Shown here: piece after piece, positions 8,623 to 16,116 of the stretch
Layout: every line of letters begins with the position of its first letter
How positions within the stretch are numbered: position 1 is the first letter of the stretch
NCBI RefSeq assembly: GCF_016916835.1
Contig: NZ_JAFFIX010000001.1
Span: forward strand, 620,001 to 684,000
Direction: 5' to 3'
Source: Actinacidiphila bryophytorum
GTDB lineage: Bacteria > Actinomycetota > Actinomycetes > Streptomycetales > Streptomycetaceae
Length of the DNA: 64,000 nt
Translations under genes and position numbers: made by a program
The notes under the pieces: generated by a model
Told to the model about the DNA's origin: nothing
Database searches by the model: none
Seen by the model: the letters and a program-made list of their open reading frames with translations, nothing else

Positions 8623-9477
8623 ATGGGTTCCGCGAATCGCGACGGGGACAAGTACGAGACCGTCGACGGCAGCAACTCCAAGTCGTGGCTTGCCTACTTC
8701 GGCGAAGAGCTGCGGTTGGCGCGCGAGCTGCGCCAAATGTCGGTACGCCAACTCGCCTCGCACACCTCGTACTCGTACCAGCAGGTCAGCAATGTGGAGG
8801 CCGGTCGCCGTACGCCCTCCGAGCCGTTCGCCAACGAGGTGGACGCTGCCTTGGACACAGGCGGCCGGTTCTCCCGCATCCTCCGCCGGGTCCTGGCGGA
8901 CGCACTGCCGGACTGGTTCCAAGGCGCGGCACGGGAGGAGGCTCAGGCGGTCCGTGTCAGGACGTACCAGAGCCAGGTCGTGCACGGCTTGTTGCAAACC
9001 GAGGCCTACGCCCGGGCACTGCTGCGTGCCGGAAGGCCCAGGGACTCGACGGAGCGCATCGAAGCGCTGCTGGCAGGACGTCTGAGCAGGCAACTGGTCC
9101 TCGCCTCCGAGGCCCCGCCCTTTCTCTGGGCCATCCTGGACGAGGCGGTCCTACGCCGTCCGGTGGGCGGCCCGGCCGTTATGGCCGAGCAGCTCGAAGA
9201 ACTCCTGAAGCAGGCCCAGAACCCCAACGTGATGATCCAGATCCTGCCCTTCGCGGCCGGGGCTCACGTGGCAACCGACGGCTCCTTCACCCTGTGGTCG
9301 TACCAGGAACGTCCCGATGTGCTTTACGTGGAAGGTCTGTTGAGCGCGAACCTCGTGGAGCGCGCGGTAAGCCTGGAGAGCGCCCGCCTGTCATACGATC
9401 TGCTGCAGGCTGCCTCGCTCCCAGGTGAGCACTCGGCCGACCTGATCCGTGACGCCTTGAAGGGATACACCACATGA
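8623..9477 (+). CDS. XRE-family HTH regulator with DUF5753 domain
   Basis: A 284-residue WhiJ-like DNA-binding protein. The N-terminal HTH (about residues 25-85) includes LRLARELRQMSVRQLASHTS and SYQQVSNVEAG. The long C-terminal DUF5753 part contains RVRTYQSQVVHGLLQTEAYARA and FLWAILDEAVL, both typical of the family. The start has GGAGGGCAG upstream. Its stop overlaps the DUF397 start by 4 bases (ATGA), so the two are coupled. Third codon positions are somewhat less GC-rich than in neighbours, consistent with the mobile, often-duplicated nature of these loci. Confidence 0.93.
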   Translation: MGSANRDGDKYETVDGSNSKSWLAYFGEELRLARELRQMSVRQLASHTSYSYQQVSNVEAGRRTPSEPFANEVDAALDTGGRFSRILRRVLADALPDWFQGAAREEAQAVRVRTYQSQVVHGLLQTEAYARALLRAGRPRDSTERIEALLAGRLSRQLVLASEAPPFLWAILDEAVLRRPVGGPAVMAEQLEELLKQAQNPNVMIQILPFAAGAHVATDGSFTLWSYQERPDVLYVEGLLSANLVERAVSLESARLSYDLLQAASLPGEHSADLIRDALKGYTT

Positions 9478-9674
9478 TCGATCTGACCGGTGCCACCTGG
9501 CGGAAGAGCACGTACAGCGGCGGACAGGGCGGCGAGTGCGTCGAGGTCGCCGACGGCTTCACGGTGGTCCCGGTGCGGGACTCGAAGGACCCGGAGGGTC
9601 CGGCGCTGCTGTTCTCGGCCGACGCCTGGTCCGCCTTCGTCGCCGAGCTGAAGGCGGACGGTTTCCGGGCCTGA
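9474..9674 (+). CDS. DUF397 small protein
   Basis: A 66-residue DUF397 protein with the family pattern WRKSTYSGGQGGECVEVA, then VPVRDSKDPEGPALLFSADAWSAF. Such proteins are encoded directly behind DUF5753 regulators and are thought to work with them in development. The ATG overlaps the regulator's stop by 4 bases. A very large palindromic repeat begins 23 bases after the stop and may terminate transcription. Confidence 0.93.
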   Translation: MIDLTGATWRKSTYSGGQGGECVEVADGFTVVPVRDSKDPEGPALLFSADAWSAFVAELKADGFRA

Positions 9675-9697
9675 CCCTGCCCGGGAGGGCAACCATC

Positions 9698-9824
9698 AGG
9701 GGCGCGGGGAACTGCGCGCTCAGCCGTCCACCGGCCGGTGGTCCGGCACGGACCGAACAGCCCCTTCGGGTCGGTGACGACCCGCGCCCCGGTGGGGGCT
9801 GAGCGCGCAGTTCCCCGCGCCCCT
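9698..9824. repeat. Large palindromic intergenic repeat, copy 1
   Basis: A perfect 27-bp inverted repeat: the left arm at 9698-9724 starts AGGGGCGCGGGGAACTGCGC and the right arm is at 9798-9824. The loop of 73 bases carries a conserved core (GGTCCGGCACGGACCGAACA). The same core is found in the opposite orientation near 14300 and 50690. The rest of 9675-9944 holds no gene. Confidence 0.85.
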
Positions 9825-9944
9825 ATGTGCTCGGCCCTGCCGAAGAGGCAGCCCGCGCCCGCCGCGGCCGGAGGACATTTGTACTGGTCGACGGGGGACA
9901 TCCGGGGCTGCCCCCGGGTGGGGGCTCGTGCGTAACGTCGTCGC

Positions 9945-10790
9945 ATGGACATGACGGGGGCCGCCCGGTTCCGGGCGGTGCGGAAGAGATTCGGCAGCGT
10001 CGAGGCGCTGGCAGGCCTCGACTTCACGCTCGCCGCAGGCGAAACCGTGGCGCTGCTCGGACGCAATGGCGCGGGCAAGTCGACGACGATCGCGCTGCTG
10101 CTGGGGCTGGACCGGCCGGACGCCGGCGAGGTGCGGGTGTTCGGCGGGGCGCCGCGGGAGGCCGTGCGGGCGGGGCGGGTGGGGGCGATGCTGCAGGTCG
10201 GGCAGCCGATCCCGCGGGCCACCGTCAAGGAGCTGGTGGGGTTCGTGGCGTCCACGTACCCCCGCCCGCTCACCACCGCAGAGGCACTCGACCTCGCCGG
10301 GATCGGCGAGCTGGCGGGGCGGCGGGTGGACAAGCTGTCGGGCGGCCAGGCCCAGCGGCTGCGCTTCGCGCTGGCAGTGGCGGGCGGCCCCGAGCTGCTC
10401 GTGCTGGACGAGCCGACCGCGGCCCTGGACGTGGAGGCGCGGCGCGCCTTCTGGCGGTCGATGCGCGGCTACGCGGCCCGCGGCAACACCGTGCTGTTCT
10501 CCACGCACTACCTGGAGGAGGCGGACGGCAACGCTGACCGCGTCGTCGTCATCGACCAGGGCCGTACGGTCGCCGACGGCACCGGTGAGGCCATCAAGCG
10601 CCGGGTCGGCGCGACGCTGGTGTCCTTCGACCTGGCGGGCGGCGGCACGGAGGGCCTGCGCGGCCTGCCGGGCGTGACCGCCCTTGAGGTCCGCGGCGAC
10701 CGGGCGATCCTGCGCAGCGCCGACTCCGACGCGACGGTGCCGGCCCTGGCACGGGCCGGCCTCGTACGCAGCCTCGCCGTCGCACCGGCC
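9945..10790 (+). CDS. ABC-2 type transporter ATP-binding protein, 3' end lost
   Basis: An ABC ATPase complete in its catalytic motifs: Walker A GRNGAGKST, Q loop LQVGQPI, signature LSGGQAQRL, Walker B LLVLDEPTAALD and switch His FSTHYLEEAD. Homologous sequence stops at about residue 282, in VAPA. Relatives continue there with a short helical tail. Instead the sequence jumps into the last 21 codons of a permease gene in another frame. No stop ends the ATPase frame, which stays open through the kinase gene to 12482, so a long nonsense tail is predicted. With its permease gone, the transporter is presumably non-functional. Confidence 0.8.
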
Positions 10791-10855
10791 AGGTGCTCGC
10801 TCTTTTGGCCGGTTACGCTGTGTTCTCCTACCGGCGGAGCGCACGGACCGTGTGA
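10790..10855 (+). pseudogene. Remnant of ABC-2 permease gene (last 21 codons)
   Basis: In the frame starting CAG at 10790 the sequence reads QVLALLAGYAVFSYRRSART and then V-stop. That is a hydrophobic helix followed by a basic tail, as at the C-terminus of ABC-2 permeases. Its TGA (10853-10855) overlaps the kinase ATG as TGATG, the junction expected in an ATPase-permease-kinase operon. The rest of the permease, normally some 240 residues, is missing. Confidence 0.7.
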
Positions 10856-12159
10856 TGGGTGGCGCAGAGGAAGGCCGCAGGCCGCGGCTCCCCGGCAGGC
10901 GCTCGATGGACGCGATGCCGACGGGGACGGGGACCGAGATGGCGACGAAGGACGATCCGGGCGGGCAGCGCTGCCGCCGCACACCGTGGTGGAAGCGCGG
11001 CCCGATGGAGTTCGAGCAGGAGATCGAGCACCTCAACGCACCCGACGGCGGTGCGCTGATCCCGTGGATCCTGATGGTGATCGGCCCGGGCACCGACGTG
11101 CTCAAGGGGGAGGTGCCCGTGCCGTGGCTGGCCGCGGCGGGCCTTGCCGCCTTCTGCGCGCTGTACGTGTGCACGATCAGGGCCGCGTTCAGCCCGCGCC
11201 GCCTGCCCACCACCCGGCTGCCGTACGTCCTGCTGGGCGCGCTCGCCGCCCTCACGCTGTCGCTGTCGATCGGCTACGGCGGCAACTTCATGCTGCTGTT
11301 CGTGCTGGTGTCGCTGTGCGCGGGCAGCGTCTCGCGCAGCCGGCGCACCCTCGGGGTGATGCTGATGCCGCTCAGCGCCGCCGCCGGCACCACCTCGGGC
11401 CTGCACCACGAGGGCTTCTGGAGCACCGCAAGCCTCTCGTACGGCACCTTCCTTTCCGGCCTGGTCGTCTCGGTGATCATCACCCTCTTCCACGCGGTGG
11501 ACCAGCTCAAGCGGACCCGGCAGGAGCTGGCGCGCAACGCCGTCGCCGAGGAGCGGCTGCGCTTCTCCCGCGACCTGCACGACCTGCTCGGCCACACCCT
11601 GTCCGTGGTCGTCGTGAAGGCCGAGGCGGCCAGGCGGCTGGCGCCGCGCAACCTGGACGCGGCCCTCACGCAGGTCGGCGACATCGAGTCGGTCGGGCGG
11701 CAGGCGCTCACCGAGATCCGCGAGGCCGTCACCGGCTACCGCGAGGGCAGCCTGTCCACCGAGCTGGACCGGGCGCGCTCGGCGCTGGCCGCCTCCGACA
11801 TCGAGGTCGTCCTGCAGGAGTCGGGGCCGCCGCTGCCGCCGCAGACCGAGGCGCTGCTGGGCTGGGTGGTACGCGAGGGCGTCACCAACGTCGTACGCCA
11901 CAGCGGCGCGACCCGTACCCGTATAGAACTGCACGCCGACGACGGCCAGGCCCACCTGACCATCACCGACAACGGCCGCGGGCTCACCCCGCCGCCCGCC
12001 GCCGGTACGACCGCCACGCTCCAGACCACCCGCACCGGAACCGGCCTGCGCGGCCTGACCGAACGCCTCGCCGCCGCGGGCGGCTCCCTCACCTCGGGTC
12101 CCGCCCCCGAGGGCGGCTTCCGGGTCGCGGCCGTCCTCCCGGTCGGCGAGGACGTCTGA
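10855..12159 (+). CDS. DesK-type sensor histidine kinase (HisKA_3)
   Basis: A 434-residue membrane kinase. A basic cytoplasmic N-terminus of about 70 residues is followed by five or six hydrophobic segments (about 65-215). The HisKA_3 box follows with phosphoacceptor His242 in RDLHDLLGHTLS. The ATPase domain has the N box VREGVTNVVRHS and G boxes ITDNGRG and GTGLRGL. The ATG overlaps the stop of the permease remnant. No response regulator follows; the next gene is on the other strand. The best-matching regulator in the window is the orphan at 4738-5361. Confidence 0.92.
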   Translation: MGGAEEGRRPRLPGRRSMDAMPTGTGTEMATKDDPGGQRCRRTPWWKRGPMEFEQEIEHLNAPDGGALIPWILMVIGPGTDVLKGEVPVPWLAAAGLAAFCALYVCTIRAAFSPRRLPTTRLPYVLLGALAALTLSLSIGYGGNFMLLFVLVSLCAGSVSRSRRTLGVMLMPLSAAAGTTSGLHHEGFWSTASLSYGTFLSGLVVSVIITLFHAVDQLKRTRQELARNAVAEERLRFSRDLHDLLGHTLSVVVVKAEAARRLAPRNLDAALTQVGDIESVGRQALTEIREAVTGYREGSLSTELDRARSALAASDIEVVLQESGPPLPPQTEALLGWVVREGVTNVVRHSGATRTRIELHADDGQAHLTITDNGRGLTPPPAAGTTATLQTTRTGTGLRGLTERLAAAGGSLTSGPAPEGGFRVAAVLPVGEDV

Positions 12160-12163
12160 GGCC

Positions 12164-12616
12164 TCAGCTCTTTGTGCCCCTGAGGTCGGCCACGAGCCGG
12201 AAGCGCTGCAGCACCAGCGGGGTGTCGTCGTCCACGGTGAAGTCCGGGTCGTCCATCGCGGCCCGCATCTCCGGGCTGTGCCAGAACTCCTCGTGCCCGC
12301 GCCGCCACGCGGCGACGCTGTCGTACCCCTCGCCCTCGTCCAGCGCGTGCGCCAGATCCACGTCCCGCAGCGGCGCAACCCGCACCTCGGTCGTCTCGAT
12401 GACGGCGACGGCCCGCTCGTCGGAGTCCACCACGACCCCCCGCTCCCCGACCTCGGGCAGCGCCTCCCCTTCGTGCTCGTAGTCCGCGACCACCCCGGTC
12501 GTCGACGTCTTGCTCCCGTCCAGCACGGCCCCCACGAGCTGATCCCGCAACTCCCCGGGAAACCCGAACTGCACGATGCCCAGCCCGGCGAGGTCCACGT
12601 CTGCGCTGTCTGCCAT
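12164..12616 (-). CDS. ASCH-domain protein (YhfF-like)
   Basis: A 150-residue protein of the ASCH fold, a PUA-related domain thought to bind RNA or nucleotides. Visible family features are GSKTSTTGVVADYEHEGEALP (a glycine- and threonine-rich binding loop) and VVVDSDERAVAVIETTEVRV. The C-terminal motif includes WRRGHEEFW. The ATG at 12616 is preferred; a GTG two codons upstream is possible. Neither has a clear ribosome site, and the preceding AAA gene stops 10 bases upstream, so coupling is likely. It converges on the kinase gene with a 4-base gap. Confidence 0.85.
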   Translation of the reverse strand: MADSADVDLAGLGIVQFGFPGELRDQLVGAVLDGSKTSTTGVVADYEHEGEALPEVGERGVVVDSDERAVAVIETTEVRVAPLRDVDLAHALDEGEGYDSVAAWRRGHEEFWHSPEMRAAMDDPDFTVDDDTPLVLQRFRLVADLRGTKS

Positions 12617-12626
12617 GGGCACCACG

Positions 12627-14078
12627 CTAGCCCGCGGGCCAGGCGGCGAGGACGTCGGCCGGGGACCAGACCACGTCCACGGCTCCCGACGGGAGTTCGG
12701 CCCCTGACCGGGTGGCGACCACCAGGCCGCTGGTCCCGGGGACGAAGCCGGGGATCTGGGGCGCGGCGCGGGTGAGGGCGGCGAGGTCGCGGGCGTCGAA
12801 GGCGGAGTCGAGCCACTTGACCGAGCCGGCGAAGTACACGGTGCCTGCGACGGGTGCGCGATCGGCGCCGACGAGGTCGACCTCGGGGTCGAAACGCCGG
12901 TTCCACCAGCCCCCGACGGTCTCGGCGTCCGGCCACGGAAGGTCGCCTGCGATGGCGGCCAGCTCCAGGGACTCCCTGACCAGCGGCTCGACCGCCCGGC
13001 CGCGCCAGGCCGACCAGCGCCGCCGCACCACGTCGAAAGCCGAGTCGGGTCTGCCCCTGCGGGCCTGCTCCTGCGCGGAGCGCAGGGCCGCCAGGTAAAG
13101 GCGCAGGTTGCTGTCGGCCACCCGGTAGAGGGCGGGCTTGCCCGCCTTGGTGGACAGCGGCCGGTCGGTGGCGAGTACCCGCTTCTCGTCCACCAGGCGG
13201 TGCAGCAGCGGGGACAGCGCCCCCGAGGCGAGCCCGCCCTGCCTGCCGCCGGCCGCAGCCGCGATGTTCGCGTGGGTGCGGTCCCCGCTGCCGACCGCCT
13301 CAAGGACCCGGCGGGTCTGGTCGGGTGCGGGGAACTCGGCCATCAGTGCGGACTCGGGCACGCCGAAGAGCGGTGACGCCGGGTCGGCGCACTCGTCCTC
13401 GATGAAGGCCGTCGCGGGCGTGCCGTGCGGCCAGACCCGCAGGATGCCGGGCAGGCCGCCGGACACCAGATGGGCGTCGATGGCGTCGGCCGCGTCCAGT
13501 CCCAGCGCCCGGCCGGTCTCGGCGGGGTTGAGCGGGCCGAGGGCCATCGTGTCGGCACGGCCGTAGAAGGGCCGGTCGTACGCGGTGAGGCGCTCCATCA
13601 TGTGCAGGTCGCTGCCCAGGAGCAGCAGCAGGACCGGCCGCCTGGCCAGCAGGCGGTCCCACGCGGTCTGCAGCGCACCGTCGAAGAGGTCGTCCTGCTC
13701 CGCCAGCCAGGGCAGCTCGTCGACGACCACGACGCAGGGCCGGTCGGGCAGGACGGAGGCCAGCACGCGGAAGGCGTCGGGCCAGCTGCCGGACCCGGCT
13801 GCCGGGACCAGCTCGGGGTCGCTGGGCACCCCGGACTCCCGCAGCTCCGTGAGGAAGGCGCTCACCGCTTCCACCGGGGACGCGCCCTTGGTGGCGGTGA
13901 AGAAGAGGTACGGGACCTCGGCGCGGTCGCAGAACTCCTGCACAAGCCGGGACTTCCCGACCTGCCGCCGCCCGCGCAGGGCGACGGCCGTCCCGTCGCC
14001 GGAATCCGCCACCCGGTCGAGCCGCTTGCGCAGCAGGGCCAGCTCTTGCCGCCGCCCGACAAATGTCTCCGCCATCAC
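12627..14078 (-). CDS. AAA-family ATPase with DUF234-like C-terminus
   Basis: A 483-residue protein of the archaeal-type ATPase/DUF234 group. Walker A is RGRRQVGKSRLV (about residues 35-46) and Walker B is CVVVVDELPWL. A sensor region follows (LLLLLGSDLHMM). The middle holds a winged-helix-like segment. The C-terminal domain has a PD-(D/E)xK-like layout (FDPEVDLVG, then GSVKWL), but the usual acidic residue before the Lys is Ser, so nuclease activity is doubtful. The start may be GTG 14078 or ATG 14075. A striking inverted repeat lies just upstream. The role is unknown; relatives are often linked to mobile or stress loci. Confidence 0.85.
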   Translation of the reverse strand: MMAETFVGRRQELALLRKRLDRVADSGDGTAVALRGRRQVGKSRLVQEFCDRAEVPYLFFTATKGASPVEAVSAFLTELRESGVPSDPELVPAAGSGSWPDAFRVLASVLPDRPCVVVVDELPWLAEQDDLFDGALQTAWDRLLARRPVLLLLLGSDLHMMERLTAYDRPFYGRADTMALGPLNPAETGRALGLDAADAIDAHLVSGGLPGILRVWPHGTPATAFIEDECADPASPLFGVPESALMAEFPAPDQTRRVLEAVGSGDRTHANIAAAAGGRQGGLASGALSPLLHRLVDEKRVLATDRPLSTKAGKPALYRVADSNLRLYLAALRSAQEQARRGRPDSAFDVVRRRWSAWRGRAVEPLVRESLELAAIAGDLPWPDAETVGGWWNRRFDPEVDLVGADRAPVAGTVYFAGSVKWLDSAFDARDLAALTRAAPQIPGFVPGTSGLVVATRSGAELPSGAVDVVWSPADVLAAWPAG

Positions 14079-14089
14079 CCTGCTCCCGT

Positions 14090-14140
14090 CTAGGTAGAAA
14101 CTTTCTCCGTAGATTCTATCTACCTAGATTGCATCTACCT
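14090..14140 (-). promoter_or_regulatory. Inverted/direct repeat operator and promoter of the AAA gene
   Basis: CTAGGTAGA at 14090-14098 and TCTACCTAG at 14119-14127 form a perfect 9-bp inverted repeat. A third half-site (TCTACCT) lies at 14134-14140. The stretch is AT-rich for this genome, and a minus-strand −10-like TAGAAT lies at 14113-14118. It is probably an operator overlapping the promoter. Confidence 0.55.
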
Positions 14141-14222
14141 GAACCCACGCTACAGAGCGGGGCGCGCAGCCGCTGGCCGCGGTGGCTGGGGGTGCCCTTG
14201 CGCAGGGCGGGGAGCGTTTTTC

Positions 14223-14350
14223 AGGGGCGCGGGGAACTGCGCGCCCAGCCCCCACCGGGCGCGCGGGTCGTCTCCGTCTGAAAGGGGCTGTTCGGTCCGT
14301 GCCGGACCACCGGCCGGTGGGGGGCTGGGCGCGCAGTTCCCCGCGCCCCT
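14223..14350. repeat. Large palindromic intergenic repeat, copy 2
   Basis: The left arm starts at 14223 (AGGGGCGCGGGGAACTGCGC) and the right arm ends at 14350 (GCGCAGTTCCCCGCGCCCCT). They pair over more than 30 bases with one bulge. The core GGGGCTGTTCGGTCCGTGCC matches copies at about 9760 (inverted) and 50694. The preceding GCGCAGGGCGGGGAGCGTTT is also shared with other copies. Confidence 0.85.
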
Positions 14351-14427
14351 GGGCGTCGCCCCCCCTGCGGAAGCGGACCGCCCGCCGCAAAGGGCGCCGC
14401 TCAAGCCGCCGCGGCCAGCGGAAGGGG

Positions 14428-14556
14428 TCAGGTTGGGGGGAGTTTGCGGTGGCGGCCCGGGGGTGGTGGGGGAGGGGTGTCCGGGAGCTCCGGGGAAGCG
14501 GGGCCGCGGTGGCGGCCGGGCTGGGGCTCGGCGGCAGAGGTGCTCGGCTCGGACAT
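14428..14556 (-). CDS. Possible small proline-rich protein
   Basis: A 42-residue frame that starts ATG at 14556 with GGGGAG upstream. The product is rich in Pro, Ser and Arg (MSEPSTSAAEPQPGRHRGP at the start, GRHRKLPPT at the end) and has no domain I recognise. The twice-repeated GRHR motif and the decent ribosome site favour a real gene, but the length and composition leave this open. Bases 14557-14693 hold nothing else I can identify. Confidence 0.4.
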   Translation of the reverse strand: MSEPSTSAAEPQPGRHRGPASPELPDTPPPPPPGRHRKLPPT

Positions 14557-14693
14557 GTTCGTACTCCCCGTGGAAACGCGTTGGCGCCGCCGAAAGCGGG
14601 CAAGCAGGGAGAACCCTCCGTCACGTTGGGTTCCCCGATGCCCGACGGCGAGTGGCGAGTCTACTGGCCTGCGCAGCACCCCCGTCACGCGGG

Positions 14694-15890
14694 TCACCCC
14701 GCGAGCGGTGCCTGCTGCAAGGGCAGCACACACCACTCCCGGCGAGCGGGGAGCGCGGGGAGCGCAGGCCGAGCCGGGAGCGCCGGGAGGGCGCGCGCCA
14801 CGACACCCGCACCCCCGGCGGAGCCGCCCGGCTCGGGCCACCCCGCCGGCGGCTCGTAAGCCGCCAGCCCGGCAGGGCACTGTTCGTCGGCGTACGGCAG
14901 CCGCAGCTCGTCGCCCGGCAGCCACATGCCGGCCGCGCCCAGCCACCCGGGCGGCGACGCCCGCCAGTGCAGGCGGCGTTCGCCGGGGCGCCACAGCGCC
15001 AGCGACTCGGCCCCGCCGGGGACCTCGGCCCGCAGTGCGACGACCGACGCCTCGGGCATGAGGATCTGGCCGGGCTGCGCGGCGACCGGGGTGAGCAGCA
15101 CGCCGGGCACCCGCAGGGCGTCGGGGAAGCGCACCGGGCGCCTGCTGCCGAGCACCCCCCACCCGAGCCGCGCCTCACCGGTGGCGTCGCTGCGCAGCAG
15201 CAGGAGTCCGCTGTCGGGCTCGGCGAGCAGCAGCCGGTCGTCGCTGTCCTCGGTGATCTCCAGCAGCGGGCTGGTGCGCCCGGTGTGCAGGTCGGCGGCG
15301 ACGGCCTTGGTCCGCCCGTCCTGTTCGCTGTCGACGGCGAGCAGCCGCCCGGCCCGGTCGAGCCAGACCCCGCCGGTGCACCGGCCCGGCACGGCCATGA
15401 CCGGTTCTGGTACGCCCTCGGACGTGCGGTGTACACGCCAGACGCCGGTGCGGTCGCCGTCCTCGTCGTAGGCGAGCGCGTACGCGGCACCGCCGGGTGC
15501 GGGCGGCAGCAGGCGTACGTCGGCGCCGACGAGCGAACCGACCGGCAGCTCGCCGGTGTCGGGTCCTGTCGGGTAGAGCAGGGCGAGGTCGTGCCGGTCG
15601 GCGACGCGGCGCCTGATCAGCACCCGCCCGTCGGTGAGCGGCAGCACCTGGGTGCCGGGCTCCTCCGGCTGCGGCCCGGGCAGCGGTACGGCGTACGGCT
15701 CGGGTCCTGCGAGCGTCCACCGCTCGGCGAGCAGGCCCCCGCCTGCGGAACCCCCCGCCGGCGGAACGGTCTCGGCGAGGCAGGCCGCGTACGAACCGTC
15801 CGCGGCGACGGTGAATCCCGACCGGCGCACGGTACGCGGTGCGCCCGCCGTACGGAGCGCGCTCATGGCGCCTACTGCACTGACGGTCAT
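14694..15890 (-). CDS. Beta-propeller-like hypothetical protein
   Basis: A 398-residue protein without signal peptide or membrane segment. It shows repeated strand-rich units with Asp/Gly turns (VWLDRAGRLLAVDSEQDGR, LLEITEDSDDRLLLAEPDSG), suggesting a cytoplasmic beta-propeller. The last 40 residues are unusual: a Gly-rich stretch, then a repeated ALPALPAR unit, then REWCVLPLQ. The ATG at 15890 is preceded by GGAGGTGG. It is divergent from the iron-regulated binding-protein gene. No enzymatic role can be assigned. Confidence 0.75.
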   Translation of the reverse strand: MTVSAVGAMSALRTAGAPRTVRRSGFTVAADGSYAACLAETVPPAGGSAGGGLLAERWTLAGPEPYAVPLPGPQPEEPGTQVLPLTDGRVLIRRRVADRHDLALLYPTGPDTGELPVGSLVGADVRLLPPAPGGAAYALAYDEDGDRTGVWRVHRTSEGVPEPVMAVPGRCTGGVWLDRAGRLLAVDSEQDGRTKAVAADLHTGRTSPLLEITEDSDDRLLLAEPDSGLLLLRSDATGEARLGWGVLGSRRPVRFPDALRVPGVLLTPVAAQPGQILMPEASVVALRAEVPGGAESLALWRPGERRLHWRASPPGWLGAAGMWLPGDELRLPYADEQCPAGLAAYEPPAGWPEPGGSAGGAGVVARALPALPARPALPALPARREWCVLPLQQAPLAG

Positions 15891-16052
15891 ATGAATCGTC
15901 CACCTCCGGCTCAGGACCGTACTTTTCGTACTTCCGGACGATCAACGCGAGTGGGTGCAGTTCACACGTAAGGGTGTCGGTTCGCGTGAATTCGCCTCGC
16001 GCGCAGGGCGGTTGTGCTCCCGGAGGGGGGCGGAGGAGGTCATTCCGCACGC

Positions 16053-16071
16053 TCAGGTTAGGCTCACCTAA
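16053..16071. promoter_or_regulatory. Iron box (DmdR1/IdeR-type operator)
   Basis: TCAGGTTAGGCTCACCTAA at 16053-16071 matches the 19-bp actinobacterial iron-box consensus (TTAGGTTAGGCTAACCTAA) at nearly all positions. It lies 45 bases before the siderophore-binding lipoprotein start, so that gene should be repressed when iron is plentiful. Confidence 0.88.
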
Positions 16072-16116
16072 GAAAGTGCCCGAGAAGTTGCTGAGAACCG
16101 TTCCAGGAGTGCCCCC

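Noticed and set aside
9945-12482. A single 845-residue reading frame through the ABC ATPase and the kinase region
   Set aside because: Only the first 282 residues show ABC homology. Beyond 10790 it is an out-of-frame reading of the permease remnant and kinase gene with biased Arg/Gly/Ala composition.
12164-13303. A 379-residue version of the ASCH protein
   Set aside because: The upstream extension is antisense-like reading inside the AAA gene. Homology to ASCH begins at the ATG at 12616.
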